Below, piece after piece: positions 1 to 6,048 of a stretch of DNA of 7,808 bases. Numbering within the stretch: the stretch's first letter is position 1; every line of letters starts with the position of its first letter. The stretch is from contig DJUI01000076.1 in the NCBI GenBank assembly GCA_002438305.1, positions 30,541-38,348 on the forward strand, given 5' to 3'. Both the position numbers and the translations under genes were made by a program. This DNA is from Staphylococcaceae bacterium UBA6286 (GTDB lineage Bacteria > Bacillota > Bacilli > Staphylococcales > Staphylococcaceae). The notes below the pieces were generated by a model that did no database searches, was not told the DNA's origin, and saw nothing but the letters and a program-made list of their open reading frames with translations.

Positions 1-656
1 TTTATGTTCTACCTTTGTTCAGCTTGTTAGGTGGATTGCTGACGGCACTTGTGATATTCGCTTTAAGCTTCAAAAAAGGTGACGGTATCAATCCAGTACG
101 GATGGTATTGATGGGTGTCGGCCTGGCAACAGCGCTTAGCGGGGGTTCAATTATGATGACCACTACTTTCAACAAAGATCAGATAGAATTTGTCTCTACG
201 TGGTTTGCAGGAAGTATCTGGGGTGATACATGGCCATTTGCGAGTGTTATGGCACTGATTATTTTAATTTTTGTACCCATTGTATTTATGAAAGCCAACG
301 TGCTGAACATTTTGAACACGCATGATCATATTTCAAAAGGTGTTGGTATTAACGTCGGTAGACAAAACATACTGATAGTGACGCTTGCTGTTCTACTAAG
401 CTCTAGTGCGGTAGCAGTGAGCGGCGGAATAGGGTTCATCGGACTCCTTGGTCCACATATTGCACGAGGCATGGTGGGTCCTAGACATCAGATGTTTATG
501 CCGCTTGCTCTCTTGATAGGCGCAATTCTGCTTACGTTGTCAGATACATTCGGCCGAATACTGCTGCAGCCGGCCGGGATTCCAGCTGGAATTATCGTGA
601 GCATTATCGGCGCTCCTTATTTCTTATATTTAATGAGTAAAAAGACACAGTTTTAA
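1..656 (+). CDS. FecCD-family ferric-siderophore ABC permease, 5'-truncated by window edge
   Basis: This is the C-terminal part of a membrane permease that imports iron-siderophore complexes as a dimer with a partner permease, a cytoplasmic ATPase and a surface lipoprotein. The frame is open to the left edge (first complete codon at base 3), so the apparent TTG start at base 15 is not the true start. About 217 of the usual 330 or so residues are present. The hallmark of the family is visible: a GFIGLLGPHIAR segment followed by VGPRHQ, which forms the cytoplasmic loop that contacts the ATPase. The C-terminal QPAGIPAGI...GAPYFLYL signature follows. Several hydrophobic helices alternate with short loops. 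The PxGIPAG form of the end motif recalls the YfhA/FeuC-like subgroup of Bacillus catechol or hydroxamate siderophore permeases, but the substrate cannot be assigned. It is probably the last gene of its operon, since a strong hairpin follows 12 bases after the stop. Confidence 0.93.
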   Translation, partial: YVLPLFSLLGGLLTALVIFALSFKKGDGINPVRMVLMGVGLATALSGGSIMMTTTFNKDQIEFVSTWFAGSIWGDTWPFASVMALIILIFVPIVFMKANVLNILNTHDHISKGVGINVGRQNILIVTLAVLLSSSAVAVSGGIGFIGLLGPHIARGMVGPRHQMFMPLALLIGAILLTLSDTFGRILLQPAGIPAGIIVSIIGAPYFLYLMSKKTQF

Positions 657-668
657 TGACTGTCGGCA

Positions 669-714
669 AAATAATAAGCACTTGGTGGTCTTGGCCATCA
701 AGTGCTTATTATTT
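669..714. terminator. Bidirectional intrinsic terminator between convergent genes
   Basis: Two 20-base arms (669-688 and 695-714) pair along their whole length except for one G-T wobble, around a six-base loop TCTTGG. The outer part of each arm is A/T-rich, so transcripts of either strand end the hairpin in a U-rich stretch. It lies 12 bases after the iron permease stop on the plus strand. On the minus strand it begins inside the stop codon (713-715) of the YhgE-like gene. It most likely ends both converging transcripts. Confidence 0.88.
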
Positions 715-2161
715 AGTTCTTCAGTTCACTTGCGCTATTGAGCCAAGGTACTTTGAGTTTAATGAGATAGGTAATATATAGCAAGCCAATCATCACAGCA
801 CCGATTGATAATATAATTGCAATCGATGTTGTGAAAGGAATGTTGCCTTCAAAGCCGAAAATGGATTCTCTCAATGCCTTGATAACATAAGTCATCGGTG
901 AGTAAACATGAAGAGTCTGGAAGAAAGCGTTAGTCAGCTGAATCGGAAATGTTCCTTCACTTGATCCAAGCTGCAGAATCAAGATGATAATAGCGAAAAA
1001 CTTGCCGATATTGCTCAGTGCCGCTGTTAACAAACAGACAATGAACATAGCTGTAATCGACCATGTTACGAGTGTCAATGTAAAGTGAATGGTATTATCG
1101 ATTTCTATATTGATGACAAAGATGGTGAAGAGCGCAAGGAGCAGCCCTTGCAGCAGTCCATAGAGTCCAATCAGCATGGCTTTACCTGCCCACCAGCTCA
1201 GTGCACGTTTCGGCTGTCCCATTCTTTTGTCGATTGGGTAGATAGAGACAAATGCAATAGCCCCGACATACAGACTAAGACTTAATACATAAGGGGCAAA
1301 ACTCTGTCCGTAATTCTCCACTTCTGTGACATCATTCTCTGCAATTTTCACTGGGTCGCTGATCATTTTTGCGTTATCTTCTTTGAAAGACCGTTCCTTC
1401 AGCTGTTTTAAACTCTTGTCCAGCTGAGCAGTCATTTGGTCAGTGCCGTCTGCTAACTGGTTCAAGCCGGATGTCACTTGTTTTGAGCCTTCAGCAAGCT
1501 GTATGACACTCTGATTCTGCGGAGAAGGGAGTGCTTTCTGCAGAGCTGTGAGACCATTACTCACTTTGGAACTGCCGTCAGCCAGCTGCTCTTCACTGGT
1601 TTTCATTTTTTTGAGATTATCAGTGAGCTTGCCTGAGTTTTTCTCCATATCATTGACTGACTGGAATATTTTCTTCAAGTAGAGTTCTCTGATGGCTAAT
1701 GAGACATTATCTTTTACGGCCTGAGCACTTTTATCACCGATACTTTGACCTGAGTAGCTATAGCCAGGGTTTTTCTTGACGATGATTGTCAATTGCTCTG
1801 GTTTTTCTTCAAGCATGGTCGCTGCATCTTTTGAGAAATCTTTTGGCATTCTAATGAGTGCAAAATATTTGCCGGCAGTAATCCCGTCCAAACCTTTATC
1901 GTTATCAACAAACTGCCATTTGAATTTGTCATTGTCTTTCAAACGGTCGACTACTTCATTACCGATGTTTTCTTTTTTTCCTTGGATTTCAGCGCCTTCG
2001 TCCTCATTGACGACAGCTATCGGTAAATCTTCGGTCTGCCCATAGGGATCCCACATTGAATAAATGAAGACTGCGCTATATATAATTGGTAGAAATAATA
2101 ATACAGTCAATGCGGCTAATAACAACTTTTTGCTTAAAATATACTTGAAATCACTAAACAA
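713..2161 (-). CDS. YhgE/Pip domain membrane protein (ABC-2-type), compact form
   Basis: This 482-residue integral membrane protein belongs to the YhgE/phage-infection-protein (Pip) family, whose members include a phage receptor in Lactococcus and the ESX-associated EsaA. Their shared biochemical function is not settled. One N-terminal membrane helix (about residues 13-36) is followed directly by the diagnostic WDPYG and LPIAVVNED segment (37-54), then a large extracellular domain. Residues about 178-255 carry L..G repeats (QLADGSSKV, QLAEGSKQV, QLADGTDQM) predicted to form a coiled rod. The C-terminal half holds about five or six helices (about 290-467), including the family-typical GTFPIQLTNAFFQ...SPMTYVIKALRESI stretch (403-434). 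Many relatives are much longer, so the rod is short here, but both ends are intact and nothing suggests a deletion. The start is TTG, chosen because it has a strong ribosome binding site at proper spacing and because the next Met (residue 36) would remove the first helix. Confidence 0.88.
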   Translation of the reverse strand: MFSDFKYILSKKLLLAALTVLLFLPIIYSAVFIYSMWDPYGQTEDLPIAVVNEDEGAEIQGKKENIGNEVVDRLKDNDKFKWQFVDNDKGLDGITAGKYFALIRMPKDFSKDAATMLEEKPEQLTIIVKKNPGYSYSGQSIGDKSAQAVKDNVSLAIRELYLKKIFQSVNDMEKNSGKLTDNLKKMKTSEEQLADGSSKVSNGLTALQKALPSPQNQSVIQLAEGSKQVTSGLNQLADGTDQMTAQLDKSLKQLKERSFKEDNAKMISDPVKIAENDVTEVENYGQSFAPYVLSLSLYVGAIAFVSIYPIDKRMGQPKRALSWWAGKAMLIGLYGLLQGLLLALFTIFVINIEIDNTIHFTLTLVTWSITAMFIVCLLTAALSNIGKFFAIIILILQLGSSEGTFPIQLTNAFFQTLHVYSPMTYVIKALRESIFGFEGNIPFTTSIAIILSIGAVMIGLLYITYLIKLKVPWLNSASELKN

Positions 2162-2175
2162 AATATCCGCTCCTT
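2159..2175 (-). promoter_or_regulatory. Ribosome binding site and TTG start of the YhgE-like gene
   Basis: On the minus strand, AAGGAG (2175-2170) lies eight bases before TTG (2161-2159). This near-perfect Shine-Dalgarno spacing decides the unusual start codon. Confidence 0.85.
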
Positions 2176-2194
2176 TTTATCCCGATGATTAAAC

Positions 2195-2223
2195 ATTCTA
2201 ACATAGAAGATGAAAGATGATTT
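2195..2223 (-). promoter_or_regulatory. Probable promoter of the YhgE-like gene (extended -10)
   Basis: Read on the minus strand, TAGAAT (2200-2195) is preceded by TGT, which gives an extended -10 element. The matching -35 position (2223-2218, AAATCA) is poor, so activity would depend on the extended -10 or on an activator. Transcription would begin about 27 bases before the TTG start. Its -35 position overlaps that of the divergent promoter for the acyltransferase gene. Confidence 0.5.
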
Positions 2224-2250
2224 GATTTTTCCTACAAATTTTGTTGTAAT
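2222..2250 (+). promoter_or_regulatory. Probable sigma-A promoter of the acyltransferase gene
   Basis: TTGATT (2222-2227) and TGTAAT (2245-2250) are separated by 17 bases, and a TGT just before the -10 forms an extended element. Predicted transcription starts near 2257, about 36 bases ahead of the preferred ATG. An imperfect inverted repeat, TACAA-N6-TTGTA (2233-2248), overlaps the spacer and -10 and could be an operator, but its arms are only five bases long. Confidence 0.5.
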
Positions 2251-2292
2251 GAATAGCGTATAAACTTTTTGCATGAAAGAAAGGCTAGTTCT

Positions 2293-3354
2293 ATGAAAAA
2301 AACTTACTTTCCTGAAATTTCCTTTGTCAGAGCGATTGCCTGCCTGTTAGTTATTTTAACCCATGTGACGCTCGCTTATCCAGTAGAACACATAGACTCA
2401 CCAGCAATGTTTACATTGCTTGTCAATCAGCTGGCACGAGTAGGTACTCCGATATTTGCCTTGATCAGTGGGCTGCTGCTGTTTAATTCAGTGAAACATA
2501 AAAAATTGGACACACGTAGATTTTATAAAACGCGGTTTGATAAAATTATTATTCCTTACCTATTCTGGACGTTCGTTTATTTGGCCCTTTTAAAATTGAC
2601 ACATGCAGCTCCAGTCCATTTATCTGATATGCCTCGCTACTTATTATTAGGTGAAGGTTACGTTCATCTTTATTTTATGGTTGTAGTGATTCAATTTTAT
2701 TTACTTTTCCCGTTGTTTGCAAAATATATTAACAAAGATAATATTTTAATCGCCACGCTCATTACTATTGCACTGACTGCAGGATGGTATTTAATTAGAG
2801 ATATGCCTGCGTTCCATTTATTGACTTATCGTGCATTTCTATTGAACTGGCTCGCTTACTTTTTTATGGGCGGATATATGGCGATGTATATGGAATCACT
2901 TAAAATTTGGTGCAGCCGTTATTTTAATAAGATTACTATCGCTGCGCTCAGCAGTGTTATTGTCATGCTCGCCGAAATGAAACTGCCTGCACTCTATCAG
3001 TCAGATCGATTGTTGAATTTAGTCTATGTGCCAATTTTCACTGCTTTCTTTATGGGATTGTTCCATGTGAAGGCCGACGAAACATGGAAGGCTGTTCTTG
3101 AATATATTGGAGATCGGTCAATGGGGATTTACTTAATACATCTGCTCGTCATAGGACTAATAGGTAATATTATGCCTGATGCCTTTTGGAATCCGGATTT
3201 CATGGTGTTAAATTATCTGCTGGTTATTGTTGTGACACTAATCTGCACGGAACTGATCGTGCTCATTCCTAAAAGTTCACTGGTCTTTCCTGTTGCGAAG
3301 TACATTACAATCAAAGCGGAAGAACGCATTAAACATTCATTGAATATTAGATGA
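2293..3354 (+). CDS. Acyltransferase-3 family membrane protein, IcaC-like
   Basis: This 353-residue multi-pass membrane protein belongs to the acyltransferase-3 family, which moves acyl groups (often acetyl or succinyl) onto extracytoplasmic glycans, peptidoglycan or lipids. The first helix carries the family pattern FVRAIACLLVILTH, with Arg13 and His24 in the positions of the conserved Arg and catalytic His. GTPIFALISG (51-60), the HLYFMVVVIQFYLLFPL segment (125-141), LAYFFMGGYM (187-196) and GIYLIH (278-283) follow the order and spacing of the family. Length and spacing recall staphylococcal IcaC, but no icaA, icaB or icaD neighbour is visible, so a role in poly-N-acetylglucosamine export is not supported. 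There is no C-terminal SGNH domain of the OatA kind. ATG 2293 is chosen over an upstream TTG at 2269 because AAAGG at 2280-2284 sits eight bases ahead of it. The acceptor is unknown. It may be cotranscribed with the following GTPase. Confidence 0.85.
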   Translation: MKKTYFPEISFVRAIACLLVILTHVTLAYPVEHIDSPAMFTLLVNQLARVGTPIFALISGLLLFNSVKHKKLDTRRFYKTRFDKIIIPYLFWTFVYLALLKLTHAAPVHLSDMPRYLLLGEGYVHLYFMVVVIQFYLLFPLFAKYINKDNILIATLITIALTAGWYLIRDMPAFHLLTYRAFLLNWLAYFFMGGYMAMYMESLKIWCSRYFNKITIAALSSVIVMLAEMKLPALYQSDRLLNLVYVPIFTAFFMGLFHVKADETWKAVLEYIGDRSMGIYLIHLLVIGLIGNIMPDAFWNPDFMVLNYLLVIVVTLICTELIVLIPKSSLVFPVAKYITIKAEERIKHSLNIR

Positions 3355-3412
3355 AATACATTAAAGATAAATGAATGTGGGAATAAGATGAAAAATACGA
3401 TGGAGTGATGAC

Positions 3413-4459
3413 ATGGATATACATCCGCTAGTGACGTCATATAAACAGTTTGTTGCAAACCGTTCTGATTATAAGATAGGAGTCATTGGTCAGCCGGATG
3501 CCGGCAAAAGCAGCTTGATCAATGCATTGATTCCTCACGCGAAAGCTCATACTTCTGTGCATACAGATGCGACGCTTGAAACAACAGAATATTCATTTAA
3601 TCACTACGGAAAACTCGTTGATTTTCCAGGGGTGGGAACTGAAGAAGTAAACACTGCACATTACAAAAAGCTCATTCAGCAGAGCGGGATTAATCATTTT
3701 ATCTATGTCTTCGAAAGCAAGATTAAAGAAACAGATGTCGAACTGATCAAATATTTGACTAAAAATCATCAATCGATTTTGTTTGTCTATAACAAAACTG
3801 ATGCACTGGTAGATATCACCCATCATGATACGGTCGAAGAACTGAAAAGAGACAAAAATACAGAGCTTAAAGTTACATTGAAACCTTATATCAAGCAGCC
3901 GCTTTCCTATATATTTGTCAGTACGCTGACTCATGAAGGGATAGATGCCTTTAAACAACAGCTGTCAGCAATATTCCGCACGCTTGAAATGGATTACAAT
4001 GATAAGTACGGTAGAACTGAAATTCTGGAAAGCTTCTTGAACTATAAGACTAACGCACTGCTGCCGAAATTGTTCACACCCAGCTTCAAGGAAATTGTTA
4101 TGAAAAAGAATTATCAGTCGCTTGAAAGAACGATTTTGAATCATTTCAAAATCCAGGAAGATGATATTCTGGAATACAAACGGGAATGGCCGACTATTTC
4201 TGATTATATGAAGATGATTGAAAGTGAGCAGGCTAAACCAAAAACATCAAAATTAAAAGAAATGGCTAAGGTTGTCCAGTTGCTGCGGACTGCGTTCAAA
4301 CTGAAAACATTCAATCCCATTTCGGCTGGACTCGGCGCATTATTTGAAGCGGGTGCAGTCAATGCATTTCCTATGGTGCAAGGATTGACATATTATATTA
4401 GTGAGATTAAGAATATCGCGAGAAATATATTGAAAGCATCACAACGAGAAGCTGATTGA
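3413..4459 (+). CDS. P-loop GTPase resembling interferon-inducible (IRG) GTPases
   Basis: This 348-residue protein has an N-terminal G domain and a helical C-terminal region. G1 (Walker A) is GQPDAGKS (26-33), followed by SLINAL. A Thr-rich segment around residues 51-58 is the likely G2. G3 is DFPGVGT (70-76), G4 is NKTD (127-130), and VSTLTHEG (169-176) sits where G5 is expected. All nucleotide-binding elements are intact, so GTP binding and hydrolysis are expected. The run DFPGVGT, then a Tyr-containing helix, an FIYVF strand and a TDVELIKYL helix parallels the G domain of IRG GTPases, although Era/YchF-like or dynamin-like relationships are also possible. The C-terminal part is helical, with a Gly/Ala-rich hydrophobic stretch (about 300-329) that might associate with membrane. 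GGAG at 3402-3405 lies seven bases before the ATG. It follows the acyltransferase gene by 58 bases with no convincing terminator between them. The cellular function is not known. Confidence 0.8.
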   Translation: MDIHPLVTSYKQFVANRSDYKIGVIGQPDAGKSSLINALIPHAKAHTSVHTDATLETTEYSFNHYGKLVDFPGVGTEEVNTAHYKKLIQQSGINHFIYVFESKIKETDVELIKYLTKNHQSILFVYNKTDALVDITHHDTVEELKRDKNTELKVTLKPYIKQPLSYIFVSTLTHEGIDAFKQQLSAIFRTLEMDYNDKYGRTEILESFLNYKTNALLPKLFTPSFKEIVMKKNYQSLERTILNHFKIQEDDILEYKREWPTISDYMKMIESEQAKPKTSKLKEMAKVVQLLRTAFKLKTFNPISAGLGALFEAGAVNAFPMVQGLTYYISEIKNIARNILKASQREAD

Positions 4460-4473
4460 TCAGCTTCTTTTTT
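4447..4473 (+). terminator. Intrinsic terminator overlapping the GTPase stop codon
   Basis: The arms AGAAGCTGAT (4447-4456) and ATCAGCTTCT (4459-4468) are perfectly complementary around TG and run into six T residues (4468-4473). The innermost pairs cannot all form, so an eight- or nine-base-pair stem is realistic. The left arm is coding sequence for the last residues of the GTPase and the stop codon (4457-4459) lies at the loop. It should insulate the ABC operon from upstream transcription. Confidence 0.87.
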
Positions 4474-4499
4474 ATGGATTACACGGTGTTTGACTGTTA

Positions 4500-4513
4500 A
4501 TAAATCGTTTGCA
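4500..4513 (+). promoter_or_regulatory. Upstream LacI-type operator-like site (one good half)
   Basis: ATAAATCGTTTGCA shares the 11-base core AATCGTTTGCA (4503-4513) exactly with the site at 4569-4582, but its left half is degraded. The centre-to-centre distance to that site is 69 bases. It may be an auxiliary operator for a LacI-family repressor. Confidence 0.45.
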
Positions 4514-4568
4514 GAAATAACACGCTGATTACGTCGGATAATGATTTAAAGTACTTGTGAATATTTAA

Positions 4569-4582
4569 TGCAATCGTTTGCA
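4569..4582 (+). promoter_or_regulatory. LacI/MalR-type operator just upstream of the -35 element
   Basis: TGCAATCGTTTGCA is a 14-base palindrome centred on CG with a single mismatched pair. This is the GCAAnCGnTTGC architecture bound by sugar-specific LacI-family repressors of the MalR group. It ends ten bases before the -35 hexamer. The natural candidate to bind it is the LacI-family regulator encoded at the 3' end of the same operon. Confidence 0.7.
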
Positions 4583-4591
4583 AAAAAATTG

Positions 4592-4621
4592 TTGACAGTG
4601 TGAAAAATGCTATGCTAATAT
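4592..4621 (+). promoter_or_regulatory. Strong sigma-A promoter of the sugar ABC transporter operon
   Basis: A perfect -35 TTGACA (4592-4597) is followed after 18 bases by TAATAT (4616-4621), preceded by TGC, which makes an extended -10. Transcription should start near 4628, leaving a leader of about 47 bases before the lipoprotein ATG. The promoter lies between two operator-like palindromes, as expected for an inducible catabolic operon. Confidence 0.82.
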
Positions 4622-4632
4622 AAGAGTGTCAT

Positions 4633-4646
4633 TGAAAACGTTTTCT
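4633..4646 (+). promoter_or_regulatory. cre-like (CcpA) operator over the start of the transcript
   Basis: TGAAAACGTTTTCT contains a perfect 12-base palindrome (4634-4645) and matches the CcpA cre pattern TGWAANCGNTNWCA except at the last base. It lies roughly 5 to 18 bases downstream of the predicted transcription start, a position where bound CcpA or a paralogous repressor would block initiation or elongation. The local LacI-type regulator could also bind here, since the two operator classes overlap. Confidence 0.72.
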
Positions 4647-4674
4647 AAAATAAATTTAAAGGAGAAAAGAGAAT

Positions 4675-5973
4675 ATGAAAAAACGTTCAAGCTTGATGTT
4701 GATTATCGTATTATTATTCGCATCAGTTCTTGCAGCATGCGGCAACTCAGGTTCAGGTGGCGGCACGGCTTCTAAAGGCGGTAAGGATACTGTCACAGTT
4801 GACGTCTTCCAGTTCAAAGTAGAATTTAAGCAGCAGTTCGAAGAAACAGCACAGAAATACATGGATGAAAATCCAAATGTAAAAATCAATATTGAGACAG
4901 TAGGCGGCGGTAACGACTATGGTCAAGCGCTAAAAGCTAAAATTGCTTCTAAAGATGAGCCGGATATTTTCAATATCGGTGGTCCTGAAGATTTAAAACA
5001 ACATGCAAGTCGTCTAGCTGATTTATCAGACATGAAAGCTACTAAAAATATAGTAGATGAATCATTACTTTCACCTGTTCAAAAAGATGGGAAAACTTAT
5101 GGTATTCCTATGAACCAGGAAGGCTATGGCTTAATCTACAACAAAGATATCTTTGAAAAAGCTGGCGTTAAAGCTGAAGACATCAAAACACTTGATGATT
5201 TAGAGGAAGTATCTAAAAAAATTGACTCACAAAAAGATGACTTAGGTCTAAAAGCAGTATTCGCATTGCCTGCTAAAGAAAAATGGGTGTTAGCAGATCA
5301 TGGTGCCAGCATGTTCCTTGCATCTGATTTTGACAACGATATTCAAAAAACAGCGGAAGCTAAAACATTACCTTTCAAAAACAAAGACTTATTCAAACAA
5401 TATTTAGATATTCAAAATGAATATTCTAAACAACCTGTAGCATCACTTGATTATTCTCAACAAGTAGAGGAATTATTCTCTACTGGTAAAGTCGCAATGA
5501 TTCAGCAAGGTAACTGGGCTTATCCAACTATCGAAAGTGTTAATCCTGAGATTGCTGAAAAAGTAGGTTTAATCGCGGTGCCAACAGATACAGATGAATT
5601 AACAATCCCAGTAGGGGTAGCAAATAACTGGGCAGTCAACAAAAAAGCTGACGAAAAAGTTCAAAAAGCAGCAAAAGATTTCTTGGATTGGTTATACACT
5701 TCTGATCAAGGTAAAGACATCGTAATGGAAGACTTCAAATTCATTCCAGCATACAAAGATTACGATACTTCTAAAATCTCAGATCCATTATCAAAAGAAA
5801 TCTACAAGTACTCTGAAGAAGGTAAAACTACTGCATGGGTATTCAAAGGTTATCCAACTGGATACACTGACGATGCATTAGGTGCTTACTTACAAGATTA
5901 TTTGACTGGTAAACTTACATTTGACGAAGCAGTCAAGAAATCTCAGGATGCCTGGGAAAAAGCACGTAAATAA
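4675..5973 (+). CDS. Carbohydrate ABC transporter solute-binding lipoprotein (family 1, MalE/MsmE-like)
   Basis: This 432-residue surface lipoprotein captures a sugar, probably an oligosaccharide, and delivers it to the permeases encoded next to it. A basic N-terminus (MKKR) and a hydrophobic core lead to the lipobox LAAC, with Cys22 as the lipidated residue after signal peptidase II cleavage. A Gly/Ser-rich linker follows. The mature part has the family-1 binding protein layout: the YMDENPNVKINIE strand-helix region, DIFNIGGPEDL, YGIPMNQEGYGLIYNKDIFEKAG, then KVAMIQQGNWAYP and GVANNWAVNKKA. Aromatic residues such as Trp282 could stack against sugar rings, but the ligand cannot be named. Length is normal for the family. 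AAAGGAG (4658-4664) precedes the ATG by ten bases. Codons look more A/T-ending than in the downstream permeases, in keeping with high expression. An attenuating hairpin follows, which would let this gene be expressed above the rest of the operon. Confidence 0.93.
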   Translation: MKKRSSLMLIIVLLFASVLAACGNSGSGGGTASKGGKDTVTVDVFQFKVEFKQQFEETAQKYMDENPNVKINIETVGGGNDYGQALKAKIASKDEPDIFNIGGPEDLKQHASRLADLSDMKATKNIVDESLLSPVQKDGKTYGIPMNQEGYGLIYNKDIFEKAGVKAEDIKTLDDLEEVSKKIDSQKDDLGLKAVFALPAKEKWVLADHGASMFLASDFDNDIQKTAEAKTLPFKNKDLFKQYLDIQNEYSKQPVASLDYSQQVEELFSTGKVAMIQQGNWAYPTIESVNPEIAEKVGLIAVPTDTDELTIPVGVANNWAVNKKADEKVQKAAKDFLDWLYTSDQGKDIVMEDFKFIPAYKDYDTSKISDPLSKEIYKYSEEGKTTAWVFKGYPTGYTDDALGAYLQDYLTGKLTFDEAVKKSQDAWEKARK

Positions 5974-5980
5974 TATGACT

Positions 5981-6026
5981 AAGGGGATGAACATTCATAT
6001 ATTTTAGAATGTCTATCCCTTTTTTT
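5981..6026 (+). terminator. Hairpin and U-tract between binding protein and permease genes (partial terminator)
   Basis: The left arm (5981-5996, AAGGGGATGAACATTC) pairs with the right arm (6007-6021, GAATGTCTATCCCTT), with a bulged G and an internal mismatch around a ten-base A/T loop. It is followed by seven T residues (6020-6026). The form is that of an intrinsic terminator, but no new promoter is evident before the permease gene 20 bases on. It therefore probably acts as a leaky attenuator or 3'-end stabiliser that raises binding-protein mRNA over permease mRNA. Confidence 0.78.
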
Positions 6027-6031
6027 AAAAA

Positions 6032-6048
6032 AGAGGTGTGACACATTG
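6032..6048 (+). promoter_or_regulatory. Ribosome binding site and TTG start of first permease
   Basis: AGAGGTG (6032-6038) lies seven bases before TTG (6046-6048). The next in-frame Met is residue 12, inside the first membrane helix and without a matching Shine-Dalgarno sequence, so TTG is the likely start. Confidence 0.78.

Noticed and set aside
1776..2045. Plus-strand open frame inside the YhgE-like gene
   Set aside because: It is a shadow of the minus-strand gene and its Ser-rich composition is typical of antisense translation.
2293..3354. Possible icaC of a biofilm polysaccharide operon
   Set aside because: The protein resembles IcaC in length and layout, but no icaA, icaB, icaD or icaR lies beside it and the similarity is shared by the wider acyltransferase-3 family.
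3333..3378. Nine-base inverted repeat ACATTCATT ... AATGAATGT around the acyltransferase stop codon
   Set aside because: The stem is A/T-rich, the loop is 28 bases, and no T-tract follows, so it is unlikely to be a terminator or stable hairpin.
3213..3458. Open frame on the minus strand across the end of the acyltransferase gene
   Set aside because: It is antisense to a well-supported gene and the start of another, and its product has no recognisable features.
4490..4518. Second possible promoter starting at TTGACT
   Set aside because: No acceptable -10 hexamer occurs at 16-18 bases downstream. The consensus promoter at 4592-4621 explains the operon better.
4656..4889. Minus-strand open frame opposite the lipoprotein signal peptide region
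   Set aside because: It mirrors the strong lipoprotein coding frame and its ribosome binding site. The Pro-rich stretch in its product comes from the Gly-rich linker codons on the other strand.
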